A stretch of DNA of 64,000 bases from Bryobacteraceae bacterium (GTDB taxonomy: Bacteria > Acidobacteriota > Terriglobia > Bryobacterales > Bryobacteraceae): NCBI GenBank assembly GCA_026129905.1, contig JAHCHE010000003.1:62001-126000 (forward strand). The letters run 5' to 3'. Both the position numbers and the translations under genes were made by a program. The notes under the pieces were generated by a model. It did no database searches, was not told where the DNA came from, and was given only the letters and a program-made list of their open reading frames with translations. Of the stretch, positions 16,407 to 24,198 are shown piece by piece (position 1 is the stretch's first letter; every line of letters begins with the position of its first letter).

Positions 16407-18281
16407 CTACTTCCCGGCCTGCGCCATCCACGAGGCCGGACTGACCTTTACCTTGACCGTCTTGCGCGCGCCGCCCGAGGGCAGTTGCACGGTGAGGCCG
16501 AAGGCGTCGAAATTGTCGTACTTCTCGCCGTCCAGCCAGCACTCCTCGATGTAGATGCTGCCCTGCGGCAGGATGTCGGGCGAAACGCGCAGGACGTTGT
16601 TCGGGAAGCTGTCCGGGTAGGGCTTGAAGTAGAAATTCATGGGCTGCTTGGTGATAAGCAGGTTGGTGTAGACGGCCGCCAGGAAACACAGCTCCATCGA
16701 GTGATAGCAGCTCATCGAATGGCTGCCCTTAAGCCGCTCCGTGCCGAGCAGGTAGGGCAATCCGTTCCCCAGCGTGTTGAAGTAGACGGCGCCGTCGTCG
16801 TGGTCGAGGAAGAAGGCGTTGTAGAAGGCCGCGGCTTCGCGCGCCAGGCGGAGGTAGTAGTCGTCGCGAAGGGTGCCGTTGAGGATCAGGTAAGCCAGAA
16901 TCGCCTGCTCCTGCTGCCACCAGGCCTTGCGGTCGTGCCAGACGAAGCGGAAGTGCTTGCCGTCGGGTTTGAGCACGCGCTCGACGACGTCATACCAGCC
17001 GCCGCGCTGGCGGTCCGAGCCGGCTTCCGGCATCAGTTCCGCAATCTGGCGGGCCAGCCAAACGTAGTTGTCCTTGGCCTTCAGCGAGTTCATGCGCATC
17101 AGGTTCCAGGAGATCTTCAGGTTGTGGCCGACGACGCTGCGGTCCTGCTGCCAGCCCCACTCCCGGTCCGGGCTCCAGTCCTCGAAAAAGCGCTCCTGCA
17201 CGAACGGGCTGTTTTCGTAATCCGGGAAGCGTTGGGCGATGGTGTCGAAGGTGTACTCGAGGAAGTCGGCGTACTTCTGCTCGCCCGTGGCCAGGTAAAG
17301 GTTGATCAGGTAGGCCGGAGCGTGGTCGCCCACCGAGTTCCAGTTTTTGCGGGCGCGGTTGTTGCCGAGCGACGGCGCGCGCGGATCCAGCGTTTCCGGG
17401 TCGAGGTGCGAGAAGTATCCGCCCTTGTCGGCATCGTGATAATACTTGTCGAACAAGTCGACCGTCTTCTGCATGTCCCAGAGAATTTTGGGATCGCCCG
17501 TGATCCGGTACGTCATGCACGGACCGCAGAGCGCGTAGATCTGCTCGTAGGCGGGGATCGAGTGATAGTCGTCGCCGAATTCGGAGGTGAGCAGCTTCAG
17601 CTCCTTGCCATCGTCCTGGATTTTGATGCCGTGATACCAGTAGACGATGTCGTCGTCCTGGTCGTAGAAGCGCATGTGGTCGCGCAGGTACTGGGTGCCC
17701 TTTTCGGAGGCTTCCAGGAACGCATCATCGCCGGTCATCATGTAGGCCGTGCTGATGCCGTAGATCATGCGGCTGATGGTGTCGGTTTCCTGGAGACCTT
17801 TGGCCCGGCCCTCCTTCTCGCTGTCGCCCTTCTTGGCGCCGGCCAAGTGGAGCATGGTCCGGTATTCGCGGAAGTCGATCGGCTTCTGAGGGTGCTCGAA
17901 TTGCCACTGCAAGTACGAGTAGCCGATGGAGCGCGACTGGTTGATCCACCAATCCGGCTCTTCGTGGCGAAACACGCCGGGGCCGTGTCCGGCGAAGACG
18001 AGCCATTGCGCCTCGAACTTGCCGGCGCCGCCGGTTCCGGGATAGAACGAGCCGTAGACGTAGACGAACTGCCGGTGCAGCGCCAGCAGGGACGGCATGG
18101 CGCCCGTCGCGTCCCGATAGCCTTCTCCCAGGTTGAAGCTGTACTTTGCGTAGGTGTTCGGCGTCAGATGCACCGTCAACTCGCGGTCGTCGGAAGTCTT
18201 TAGCGTGAAGTAGCCGTCTTTGGAGTTGAACGAGCTGACGTAGCCAGCAATTGTGTCGGAGAACGTGAAGTCAACGTTCAT
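16407..18281 (-). CDS. AGE-family (N-acylglucosamine 2-epimerase/cellobiose epimerase-like) alpha/alpha-barrel protein
   Basis: 624 residues, about 200 longer than classical AGE epimerases because of a beta-rich N-terminal domain (about 1-95) and a C-terminal extension. The helical barrel shows repeated aromatic-rich helices such as DWSPDREWGWQQDRSVVGHNLKI split by loops, and FRFVWHDRKAWWQQEQA; the conserved His residues of GHN and WHD fit AGE/CE catalytic histidines. It probably isomerises or hydrolyses a sugar. AAAGGATG lies just upstream of the start. First gene of the seven-gene minus-strand block leading into STAS and glgX. Confidence 0.75.
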   Translation of the reverse strand: MNVDFTFSDTIAGYVSSFNSKDGYFTLKTSDDRELTVHLTPNTYAKYSFNLGEGYRDATGAMPSLLALHRQFVYVYGSFYPGTGGAGKFEAQWLVFAGHGPGVFRHEEPDWWINQSRSIGYSYLQWQFEHPQKPIDFREYRTMLHLAGAKKGDSEKEGRAKGLQETDTISRMIYGISTAYMMTGDDAFLEASEKGTQYLRDHMRFYDQDDDIVYWYHGIKIQDDGKELKLLTSEFGDDYHSIPAYEQIYALCGPCMTYRITGDPKILWDMQKTVDLFDKYYHDADKGGYFSHLDPETLDPRAPSLGNNRARKNWNSVGDHAPAYLINLYLATGEQKYADFLEYTFDTIAQRFPDYENSPFVQERFFEDWSPDREWGWQQDRSVVGHNLKISWNLMRMNSLKAKDNYVWLARQIAELMPEAGSDRQRGGWYDVVERVLKPDGKHFRFVWHDRKAWWQQEQAILAYLILNGTLRDDYYLRLAREAAAFYNAFFLDHDDGAVYFNTLGNGLPYLLGTERLKGSHSMSCYHSMELCFLAAVYTNLLITKQPMNFYFKPYPDSFPNNVLRVSPDILPQGSIYIEECWLDGEKYDNFDAFGLTVQLPSGGARKTVKVKVSPASWMAQAGK

Positions 18282-18868
18282 CAGTCATCCTTTCTCTTCT
18301 CTGTGTTGCCGCTCGAACCGGCATTCGTGCGAGTATCCTGAACTCACTTCGTGACGCACAAGCAGGGTGAACAAGGTGGAGACACTATCTCATCGGGCTG
18401 AGAAAGGGCAAACGGACAGGTTTCCCGGACTCAGCAGACAGTCGCTCTTGAACGGGGTGAATTGTCGAAAACCTAGCCCTCCTGCCGAGCCACAACAGCC
18501 CCTCCTGCCGCGCCCAGCCGCCTTTCTCCGCCTCCCAAAAAGGCGCCCGGCGCGAATCCACTCGTTACCGCTACGTTCGAGTAAGGTAACACGAGTTCGC
18601 TCGGGGTGTCAAGGAGTTTTTGCGCGGTGGGAACCGGAAATATCTGAAGAGAAGGGATTTAGAGTGCCGGCAAGACAGCCCGAGGGCGGCTGGCGCGCCG
18701 GCCGCTCCGGAGCGCAGGGGCCCGCCCCCGGCCGAAGGGTAAACCCCGAAGCGGCGACGATTTGGGTCTTGACGAGTTCCGAGCGCTGATGTTATTGTAA
18801 AGTGCAATCTCCGTTCACAAGCGCTGGCGCTGGGAGCGCCACAACCAAACGAGGAGGGGCTTACTTAC
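18282..18868. other. Divergent intergenic region
   Basis: 587 bp between divergent operons with no supported gene. It should contain the promoter of the minus-strand AGE-glgX-Rsb operon. A weak candidate is GATACT read on the minus strand near 18331-18336. An imperfect dyad, ACTCGTTACC against GGTAACACGAGT (about 18560-18596), could be an operator. The plus-strand promoter candidate is listed separately. Confidence 0.5.
18769..18798 (+). promoter_or_regulatory. Candidate sigma-70 promoter for the DJ-1/EthD cluster
   Basis: TTGACG (18769-18774), an 18-bp spacer and TATTGT (18793-18798), about 70 bp before the ATG at 18869. The -35 is good, the -10 moderate. Confidence 0.4.
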
Positions 18869-19474
18869 ATGAAGGGTAAGATCGGAGTGCTGATCGAGGA
18901 CCATTTCGATCAGACGGAGTTCCGAATGTTCAACGAATTTTTCCCCAAACACGGTTACGAAGTGGAGTACATCTCTCACTTATGGGGGAACCCCGAATTG
19001 CATTTCGGGGGTAATCCGGATGACGGGACGATCGAGGAGCACGTCACGGTGCGGACGGAAGTGAACAACGTGAAGCCTTCCGACTACGCCGGCCTGATCC
19101 TGATCGGGGCATACGCGATGGATCGGCTGCGATACCAGGCGAACCCGGTCAAGGGGCAGCCGAACCAGGCGCCGGCCGTGGCGTTCATCCGGCGGGCGAT
19201 GAAGGAAGACGCGCCGGTCGGCACGATCTGTCATTCGCTCTGGCTCCTGTGCGCCGACCCGGCGCTGTTGAAGGGGCGGAAGGTGACGTGCGCCCACAAT
19301 ATCATCTGCGACGTGGAGAACGCGGGCGCGGAAGTGATATTCGAGGGCGATCAGACGTCCGACCTGGTAGTGGACGGCAACCTGATTACTGGCAAGCATC
19401 CGGCCGTCACGCAGCAGTTCATGGAGACGTTTCTCCAGAAAATCGAAGGCCAGGCGGCGAGCGCGGGCCAGTAA
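18869..19474 (+). CDS. DJ-1/PfpI-family protein
   Basis: 201 residues with a strong GAGGAGGGG site. The class I glutamine amidotransferase-like fold is shown by the N-terminal KIGVLIEDHFD (Glu10 is the conserved acid) and the nucleophile elbow GTICHSLWLLC with Cys121. LILIGAYAMDRLRY is the pre-elbow strand region. The family includes proteases, glyoxalases, hydratases and chaperones. First gene of a five-gene plus-strand run with EthD-, CMD- and NTF2-like proteins, which suggests a catabolic role over a chaperone one. Confidence 0.85.
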   Translation: MKGKIGVLIEDHFDQTEFRMFNEFFPKHGYEVEYISHLWGNPELHFGGNPDDGTIEEHVTVRTEVNNVKPSDYAGLILIGAYAMDRLRYQANPVKGQPNQAPAVAFIRRAMKEDAPVGTICHSLWLLCADPALLKGRKVTCAHNIICDVENAGAEVIFEGDQTSDLVVDGNLITGKHPAVTQQFMETFLQKIEGQAASAGQ

Positions 19475-19521
19475 GCGCGCATCATTCGAAGGGGACCGAC
19501 GAAGGGGAACGAAGGCAAGCT

Positions 19522-20448
19522 ATGCGAACGGCGAATTACGCAAAGAGGGACGAACCGGGCCAGGTGACGTTCTACGTTCTGCTGTGGAAGCGGCGCGGCA
19601 TCTCGCTCGAACTGTTTGACGACTACTGGCGCAACGTCCACGGGCCGGTCTGCGCCCGTCTGCCGGGCCAGTTCCAATACTGGCAGCTTCACGTGGCCCA
19701 CAACGACGGGGGCGTCTGGCCGCAGATGGCGGGCATCGACTACGCCACGGCGCCGGACGACCAGTTCGAGGGCATCGCGGAGCTCACGTTCCGGTCCGAG
19801 GACGACCGCAACACATGGTTCCGGGCGGCGGCGATCCTGATGGACGACGAGCACAACCTGTTCCGGAAGGCGATCGGCTACAACACGAGTCCCGGCAACT
19901 CGATCACGTACGTGGACGGCATCGGGACCGGCGATCCCAACGGATCGCTGGGCATTCCCAAGTTCCATGTGATGGTGAAGCAGGCCGACGGCGTGAGCGT
20001 AAAGGAGTTTCGGAACTACCTGAAGAACACGTTCGCTCCGGCGGTGGTCTCGAGCGACCTGGCGCTGAAGCTGCGGCTGCATCTGTTCGAGGAAGTGGAT
20101 GCCAGCCGCCCGGACGCGGCCGGGGTCGCGCATGCGGAGCCGCGGGAACTGAGCTACCAGGCGGCATTCGAGATGGCGTTCTCGAACCGGCTGGAGATGG
20201 AAACCTTCTTTGCCTCCGCTGAATACCAGAAGGCGGCGGCGAACCAAGCGCGGTACATCAAGCAACTTTGTCCGTTCCCCGAACGGGACCCCTACACGTT
20301 CGTCTACAACGGCGAGATGACGCTCGCCGGCCAGCGCGGATCGACGGTGGCGCAATTGATTACCGAAATTGGGGCGGTCAATCAATTGAAAGACGATATC
20401 ACGAGTCTGATGCTTGGCCAGGCGGCGACAACGGCGCAAGGAGCGTAA
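19522..20448 (+). CDS. EthD-domain protein with two ferredoxin-like halves
   Basis: 308 residues from the ATG at 19522; longer in-frame extension overlaps the DJ-1 gene and is rejected. Two related dimeric alpha/beta-barrel units are seen: one beginning VTFYVLLWKRRGISLELFDDYWRNVHGP, which is the typical EthD opening with the HGP turn, and one from about residue 150 (PKFHVMVKQADGVSVKEF). EthD-type proteins act in ether and polycyclic/polyketide aromatic metabolism, but most are uncharacterised. It lies 47 bp after the DJ-1 gene and 19 bp before the CMD gene. Confidence 0.8.
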   Translation: MRTANYAKRDEPGQVTFYVLLWKRRGISLELFDDYWRNVHGPVCARLPGQFQYWQLHVAHNDGGVWPQMAGIDYATAPDDQFEGIAELTFRSEDDRNTWFRAAAILMDDEHNLFRKAIGYNTSPGNSITYVDGIGTGDPNGSLGIPKFHVMVKQADGVSVKEFRNYLKNTFAPAVVSSDLALKLRLHLFEEVDASRPDAAGVAHAEPRELSYQAAFEMAFSNRLEMETFFASAEYQKAAANQARYIKQLCPFPERDPYTFVYNGEMTLAGQRGSTVAQLITEIGAVNQLKDDITSLMLGQAATTAQGA

Positions 20449-20467
20449 AAGGAAGGAACCGCTAACA

Positions 20468-20848
20468 GTGGCTGATATTTCGATTAAAGAAAACGCAGTC
20501 CTTGGCGATCAGCAGCTTCAGGATGCTTTGAACTCGGTGCATCCGCGTTTTGGAGATTTTTGCACCAGGGTAGCCGCCGAAGCCTGGGGTCTGCCGCTGA
20601 TCGATCAGCGCACGAAGGCGCTCATCACGATCGCGGTGGACGTTGTGAACGCGAACGAGAACGGGCCTGGGGCTCCGTTTGAGGCGCACGTCCATATGGC
20701 GCTGAAGCAGGGCGCCACACTGGCCGAGATCGAAGAAGTGTTGTTGTTCATGTGCGTGTACGCGGGGTTCAACAAGGCGGCCAGCGCGTTCGGCCGGCTC
20801 AGCGAGATCGCGGCCAAGGGCCGGACGGCTTTCGGAGACACGATCTAA
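20468..20848 (+). CDS. Carboxymuconolactone decarboxylase (CMD)-family protein
   Basis: 126 residues from GTG 20468, preceded by AAGGAAGGAA; a longer version from 20414 would overlap the EthD gene. The CMD helical fold is recognisable in FCTRVAAEAWGLPLIDQRTKALITIAVDVV and the helix FEAHVHMALKQGATLAEIEEVLLFMCVYAGFNKA. The CxxC of AhpD peroxidases is absent, so this is the decarboxylase-like branch. Genuine gamma-CMDs act in protocatechuate degradation; the substrate here is unknown. Confidence 0.85.
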   Translation: MADISIKENAVLGDQQLQDALNSVHPRFGDFCTRVAAEAWGLPLIDQRTKALITIAVDVVNANENGPGAPFEAHVHMALKQGATLAEIEEVLLFMCVYAGFNKAASAFGRLSEIAAKGRTAFGDTI

Positions 20849-20910
20849 AGGCCCAGCGCCGGCGACTCACATTCACGTACTGTATCTATTTCTGACCACG
20901 GGAGACTGGG

Positions 20911-21477
20911 ATGCGAAAGAGAACCAACTATTACAAGGATCTGTCGGCGGATTACTCGAAACCGGAGCCGGTTTCGGCGGAAATGTCCAAGAAGCTGCTG
21001 GACGACGCGGCCCGTTACATCGAGATGAAAGAGGCTACGTTGCCGCAAATCGGCCCGAATTACGGGGCCGAGCAGATCGAGAAGGAAAACAAGGACTGGT
21101 GGCCCACCCACTGCGAGGCCCTGCGCAAAGGCCGCGGCGACCTGCTGACGGGAGAGTACCGCAGCGACCTGGTGTACTTCTGTCAGGACGGGCCCTATTA
21201 CGGCCTGGACGAGCAGAAGTCGCGCGAGCAGCACTGGTGGGCGCTGATTGCCCAGCCGGGCGTGATCATGACGTGGCCGATCGTCATGTTCCACGGCGAG
21301 TTCGTTCACTTCGAATGGGCCTGCATGGATACGGCGACCAACGAGACGCTGGCCAAGGGCACGGTCTGCTGGGTGCGCCGGGGACATCGGGGCGCCTGCT
21401 ATTTCAAGAGCGAGCAGCTCACATTCTACCGGGACGTTTTCGCTCCGCAGGAACTGCTGGATCACATCACGACGTAG
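20911..21477 (+). CDS. NTF2/SnoaL-like protein
   Basis: 188 residues with GGGAG before the ATG. After a helical N-terminus (about 1-75) the sequence WWPTHCEALRKGRGDLLTGEYRSDLVYFCQDGPYYGLDEQK shows the NTF2-like cone: a helix, a short strand pair (TGEYRSDLVYF) and a PYYG loop. Tryptophan- and Phe-rich strands line a likely pocket. Such proteins act as small-molecule isomerases, cyclases or dehydratases. Fourth gene of the cluster. Confidence 0.7.
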   Translation: MRKRTNYYKDLSADYSKPEPVSAEMSKKLLDDAARYIEMKEATLPQIGPNYGAEQIEKENKDWWPTHCEALRKGRGDLLTGEYRSDLVYFCQDGPYYGLDEQKSREQHWWALIAQPGVIMTWPIVMFHGEFVHFEWACMDTATNETLAKGTVCWVRRGHRGACYFKSEQLTFYRDVFAPQELLDHITT

Positions 21478-21556
21478 GTTCCGGTTTACTGTTGGCCGCA
21501 TTGCCGGAGGGAATCTGGGTTCCCTCCGGCTTCGACATTTTGAGGAGGGAAAGACA

Positions 21557-21895
21557 GTGGAACCCTGGTTTGATCCGAAGTTGTCGTTTATCCCGGGGAT
21601 GTTCTTCGGCGTTCTGGGCGGGGCGACAGGCATCATGGCCGGAAAACTGGCGCCGCTTGGCAAGGCGCGGCGGTTCGTCCTTGGGAGCCTGTACGCGCAC
21701 CTGGTCATCTCCCCGCTGCTGATCTGCATCGCCATCTACGCTCAGCAGGTCGGCCAACCGTTTATGATCTGGGGTCCCGGCATCGCGCTTCCGGGCGTGA
21801 TCAACTCGGTGATCCTCTCGATCACCACAATGAAGACACTCCGGATCTATCGCGAGCTCGAGGGAAGGAGCCTGGCCGCCCAAGCCGGCGATTGA
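21557..21895 (+). CDS. Small membrane protein with about three TM helices
   Basis: 112 residues, GTG start with a strong GAGGAGGG site. Hydrophobic segments lie at about 10-28, 41-63 and 71-92, followed by a charged tail. No family recognised. Last gene of the run that starts with the DJ-1 gene, 79 bp after the NTF2-like gene. Confidence 0.7.
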   Translation: MEPWFDPKLSFIPGMFFGVLGGATGIMAGKLAPLGKARRFVLGSLYAHLVISPLLICIAIYAQQVGQPFMIWGPGIALPGVINSVILSITTMKTLRIYRELEGRSLAAQAGD

Positions 21896-21930
21896 GAGCC
21901 GGCGGCACAGCGCGCCGGGAACCCATTGGC

Positions 21931-21964
21931 GGGACTGGGAGTCCCGCGCAGCCTGGGAGGCTGC
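21931..21964. repeat. REP-like double hairpin
   Basis: Two adjacent palindromes, GGGAC-TGGG-AGTCCC (21931-21945) and GCAGCC-TGGG-AGGCTGC (21948-21964), the second followed by CCCAC. The palindrome at 33128 has the same layout (TGGA loop, CCCAC tail). It lies between a plus-strand gene end and a minus-strand gene end, and may act as a bidirectional terminator. Confidence 0.5.
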
Positions 21965-22051
21965 CCCACGGGAGACCAGGCCAGGCTCAAGCGGTTCACT
22001 TAAGGCATTCGGGAACCTGTCCGGAATTGTTTCCCGGGGCGAGGGGCGCGC

Positions 22052-22324
22052 CTAGCGACGATTCCAACGCGATGTCGATAACCGCGATTCCCGGCGATGT
22101 GCGCGGAGATGAACCCGGAGCGATGCAACAAGATCAGCAGGAATCTCGGCCGCCGTTAGCTCACGCACAAGGCGCGGCGTCTCGCGATAGGACGCGATAA
22201 ATGCCACACATCGAGGACACGCCGCCACATGCGCCTCCACCTCTGCCCGCACATCCCCGGCAAGCGTCCCTTCCAGGTACTCCATCAGCAGCTTGACGCC
22301 CGATTCGCAGGTCATCTCGTTCAT
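22052..22324 (-). CDS. Zinc-finger (ZAS-type) anti-sigma factor
   Basis: 90 residues, soluble, with no TM helix. A Cys near the N-terminus (MTCESG) and the HVAACPRC motif (His-x3-Cys-x2-Cys) form a ZAS/zf-HC2 zinc site as in RsrA and ChrR; this size class is often redox-responsive. The start overlaps the sigma gene stop by ATGA, so the two are made together. It should bind and inhibit the ECF sigma factor encoded just upstream. Confidence 0.88.
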   Translation of the reverse strand: MNEMTCESGVKLLMEYLEGTLAGDVRAEVEAHVAACPRCVAFIASYRETPRLVRELTAAEIPADLVASLRVHLRAHRRESRLSTSRWNRR

Positions 22325-22926
22325 CGTGATTCCTCCGGTAACGCGTTCAGGAAGCCGCGCAGGAACAATCGAGCCCGATGGACGCGCTGCCGCACCGTCG
22401 CTGCCTTCACACCAAGGATCTTCGCCACCTCCTCGGTCGGCAACTCCTCCAGGTCGCGCAGCACGAACGCATGCCGGTACACGTCCGGAAGCCGCGCCAA
22501 GGCGTCCCGCGCGGCAGCGGCCAGACGCTCGCGATCGAGCCGCTCCTCAAGATGCATGGTCCGTTCAAAGTATGCCGGCGTCTGCGCATGTGCGCCGTGG
22601 CTGTCGAACTGCGGCAGGAATGCGTTCAAAGGTTGGGTGGGCCGGCGCGCGTGCGCTCGGCGCCGCATCAGGCACACGTTGGTGGCGACACGATAGAGCC
22701 ACGTGCTGAACCGCGCATCGCCTCGGAAGGCGCTCAGATGCTTGTAGATCTGCAGGAACGCGTCCTGCACGACATCTCCGGCCTCCGTGTCGTTGGTAAG
22801 GCGGCAGGCCAGCCGATAGACCCGGGCCTGATAACGTTCCATGAGGACGTCGAAGGCGCGGCCGTCCCCTGTCGCAGCGCGAGCCGCGAGCGTTTCGTCG
22901 CTTACGTCGATATTGGGGACGGCCAC
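22321..22926 (-). CDS. ECF-type RNA polymerase sigma factor
   Basis: 201 residues from GTG 22926 (in-frame ORF extends further upstream but overlaps the DUF1059 gene). Sigma region 2 runs through MERYQARVYRLACRLTNDTEAGDVVQDAFLQIYKHL and the -10-binding FSTWLYRVATN. Region 4 has LEELPTEEVAKILGVKAATVRQRVHRARLFL, the -35 helix-turn-helix. It is co-transcribed with its anti-sigma factor and lies 11 bp after the DUF1059 gene. No clear autoregulated promoter was identified. Confidence 0.93.
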   Translation of the reverse strand: MAVPNIDVSDETLAARAATGDGRAFDVLMERYQARVYRLACRLTNDTEAGDVVQDAFLQIYKHLSAFRGDARFSTWLYRVATNVCLMRRRAHARRPTQPLNAFLPQFDSHGAHAQTPAYFERTMHLEERLDRERLAAAARDALARLPDVYRHAFVLRDLEELPTEEVAKILGVKAATVRQRVHRARLFLRGFLNALPEESR

Positions 22927-22937
22927 TGTGTTAGAGT

Positions 22938-23126
22938 TTAGTGGGTCTTGATGGCAGCCTTGACCGTGGCGGCCAGCTCCGGCGAAACCTCTTTGACATT
23001 GTGTGCCTGCTCGGCATGCGCCACCGCCTTCTTCAGAAGTTCCTCCTCGGTGAGCGCGCTCGCCGTCCAAGCGCAACCCTCGACGACGTCGCCGCAGGCG
23101 ATGTGTTTGTGCTCTTTTGCTTGCAT
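22938..23126 (-). CDS. DUF1059-type small protein
   Basis: 62 residues from ATG 23126 with AAGGAG upstream. The layout H-x-x-CGD-x5-C-x-W-x-A-x-x-EEE-L-x4-x-AHA-x3-H matches the small DUF1059 family: conserved Cys, Cys and His that could bind a metal. Function unknown. It is the first gene of the DUF1059-sigma-anti-sigma operon and so may be the signal-sensing or redox partner. Confidence 0.85.
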   Translation of the reverse strand: MQAKEHKHIACGDVVEGCAWTASALTEEELLKKAVAHAEQAHNVKEVSPELAATVKAAIKTH

Positions 23127-23290
23127 ATTGGCTCCTTCGTCCCGCAGGATTTGCGGGTCCGGCCTTGAGATGCCGAACCTCGGCCTCCTGTGACAACGAA
23201 CTATCGGCGAGCGCCGCAAATCCACTGTGTCACACCCGGACTTCGCGGGCATCAGAAGAACGTGACTTTCACGGGAGGACGCTTTTTGCG

Positions 23291-23983
23291 ATGAGTCTCA
23301 CGGTGGCGGCGCTGTGGCGTTATCCGGTTAAAACAATGGCTGGCGAGCGCCTGCTAAGGGCAAGGTTGACAGAGTCTGGGATCGAGGGCGATAGGCTCGT
23401 GCGCGTGCGTGGACCCGAAGGGGTGCGCACGTCGCGCCGGCACTATCGATTGTTGGGCCTGCGCGGCACGCTCGATGTCGACGGACGGCCGCTCGTGAAT
23501 GGCCGTCCGTGGGACGGACCCGCCGCCTTGGCCGACGTAAGGGAGGCAGCAGGAGAAGACGCGTGGCTCGAAGCCGCACCGGTAGACGAGCGCTTCGATG
23601 TGGCGCCGCTCCTGGTCGTCACCGACGGCGCCGCCGCAGCTTTCGGACGAGACTTGCGGCGCCTGCGTCCGAACCTCGTGATCGCTGGCGTCGAAGGGCT
23701 CGATGAGCGAACGTGGCCAGGGGGCGAACTCCATATCGGCACGGTGATCGTGCGGCTCGATTCGCTTCGCGGTCGATGCCCGATGACCACGGTGGATCCG
23801 GACACGTTGGCGCGCGATCCGGAGGTGCTTCGTGACATAGGCCGCCGATTCGGCGGCCGCCTGGGCTTGAATGCATGGGTCTTGCGGGAAGGCGTGATAC
23901 GGGAAGGAGACGATGTCACGCTCGTGCGCCACAAACCCGAGGCGATGACCACCATTGAAGGCGACTCAGTAGTCCTATCGTAG
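23291..23983 (+). CDS. MOSC-domain protein (YcbX/mARC-like)
   Basis: 230 residues from ATG 23291; GGGAGG lies 13 nt upstream. The N-terminal beta-barrel begins VAALWRYPVKTMAGERL, the standard MOSC_N opening. The MOSC domain has the molybdenum-binding Cys in SLRGRCPMTTVDPDT and ends GLNAWVLREGVIREGDDV. Family members reduce N-hydroxylated compounds or transfer sulfur using Mo cofactor. It is divergent from the DUF1059-sigma operon. Confidence 0.9.
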   Translation: MSLTVAALWRYPVKTMAGERLLRARLTESGIEGDRLVRVRGPEGVRTSRRHYRLLGLRGTLDVDGRPLVNGRPWDGPAALADVREAAGEDAWLEAAPVDERFDVAPLLVVTDGAAAAFGRDLRRLRPNLVIAGVEGLDERTWPGGELHIGTVIVRLDSLRGRCPMTTVDPDTLARDPEVLRDIGRRFGGRLGLNAWVLREGVIREGDDVTLVRHKPEAMTTIEGDSVVLS

Positions 23984-24198
23984 CGACTGGTCGGCAAGCG
24001 CAGAGGAAGCGTGTTTGGGGCGGTCTGGCGCCACTGCGCCGTATAACGCCCAAGCCGCGGATTTGAATCGCCCCGGCCGTCCTTGCAGAAGAAGAGGTTC
24101 GACAAATCGTGCGACGGGTTTCTGAGGCCCGACCAGCAGGCGGTTTCCTTGAGCCCCTGGCATACGGTGAACAGTATTGGGGTTAGCTTACGGTTAGC

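Noticed and set aside
16485-18203. 572-codon plus-strand ORF
   Set aside because: Antisense to the AGE-family gene; the product is a Val/Arg-rich shadow without domains.
24012-24165. tRNA- or integrase-like text (GDSNPRL-type peptide, GATTCAAATCC) on the minus strand
   Set aside because: No cloverleaf or acceptor stem could be formed; the peptide is a common GC-rich chance product.
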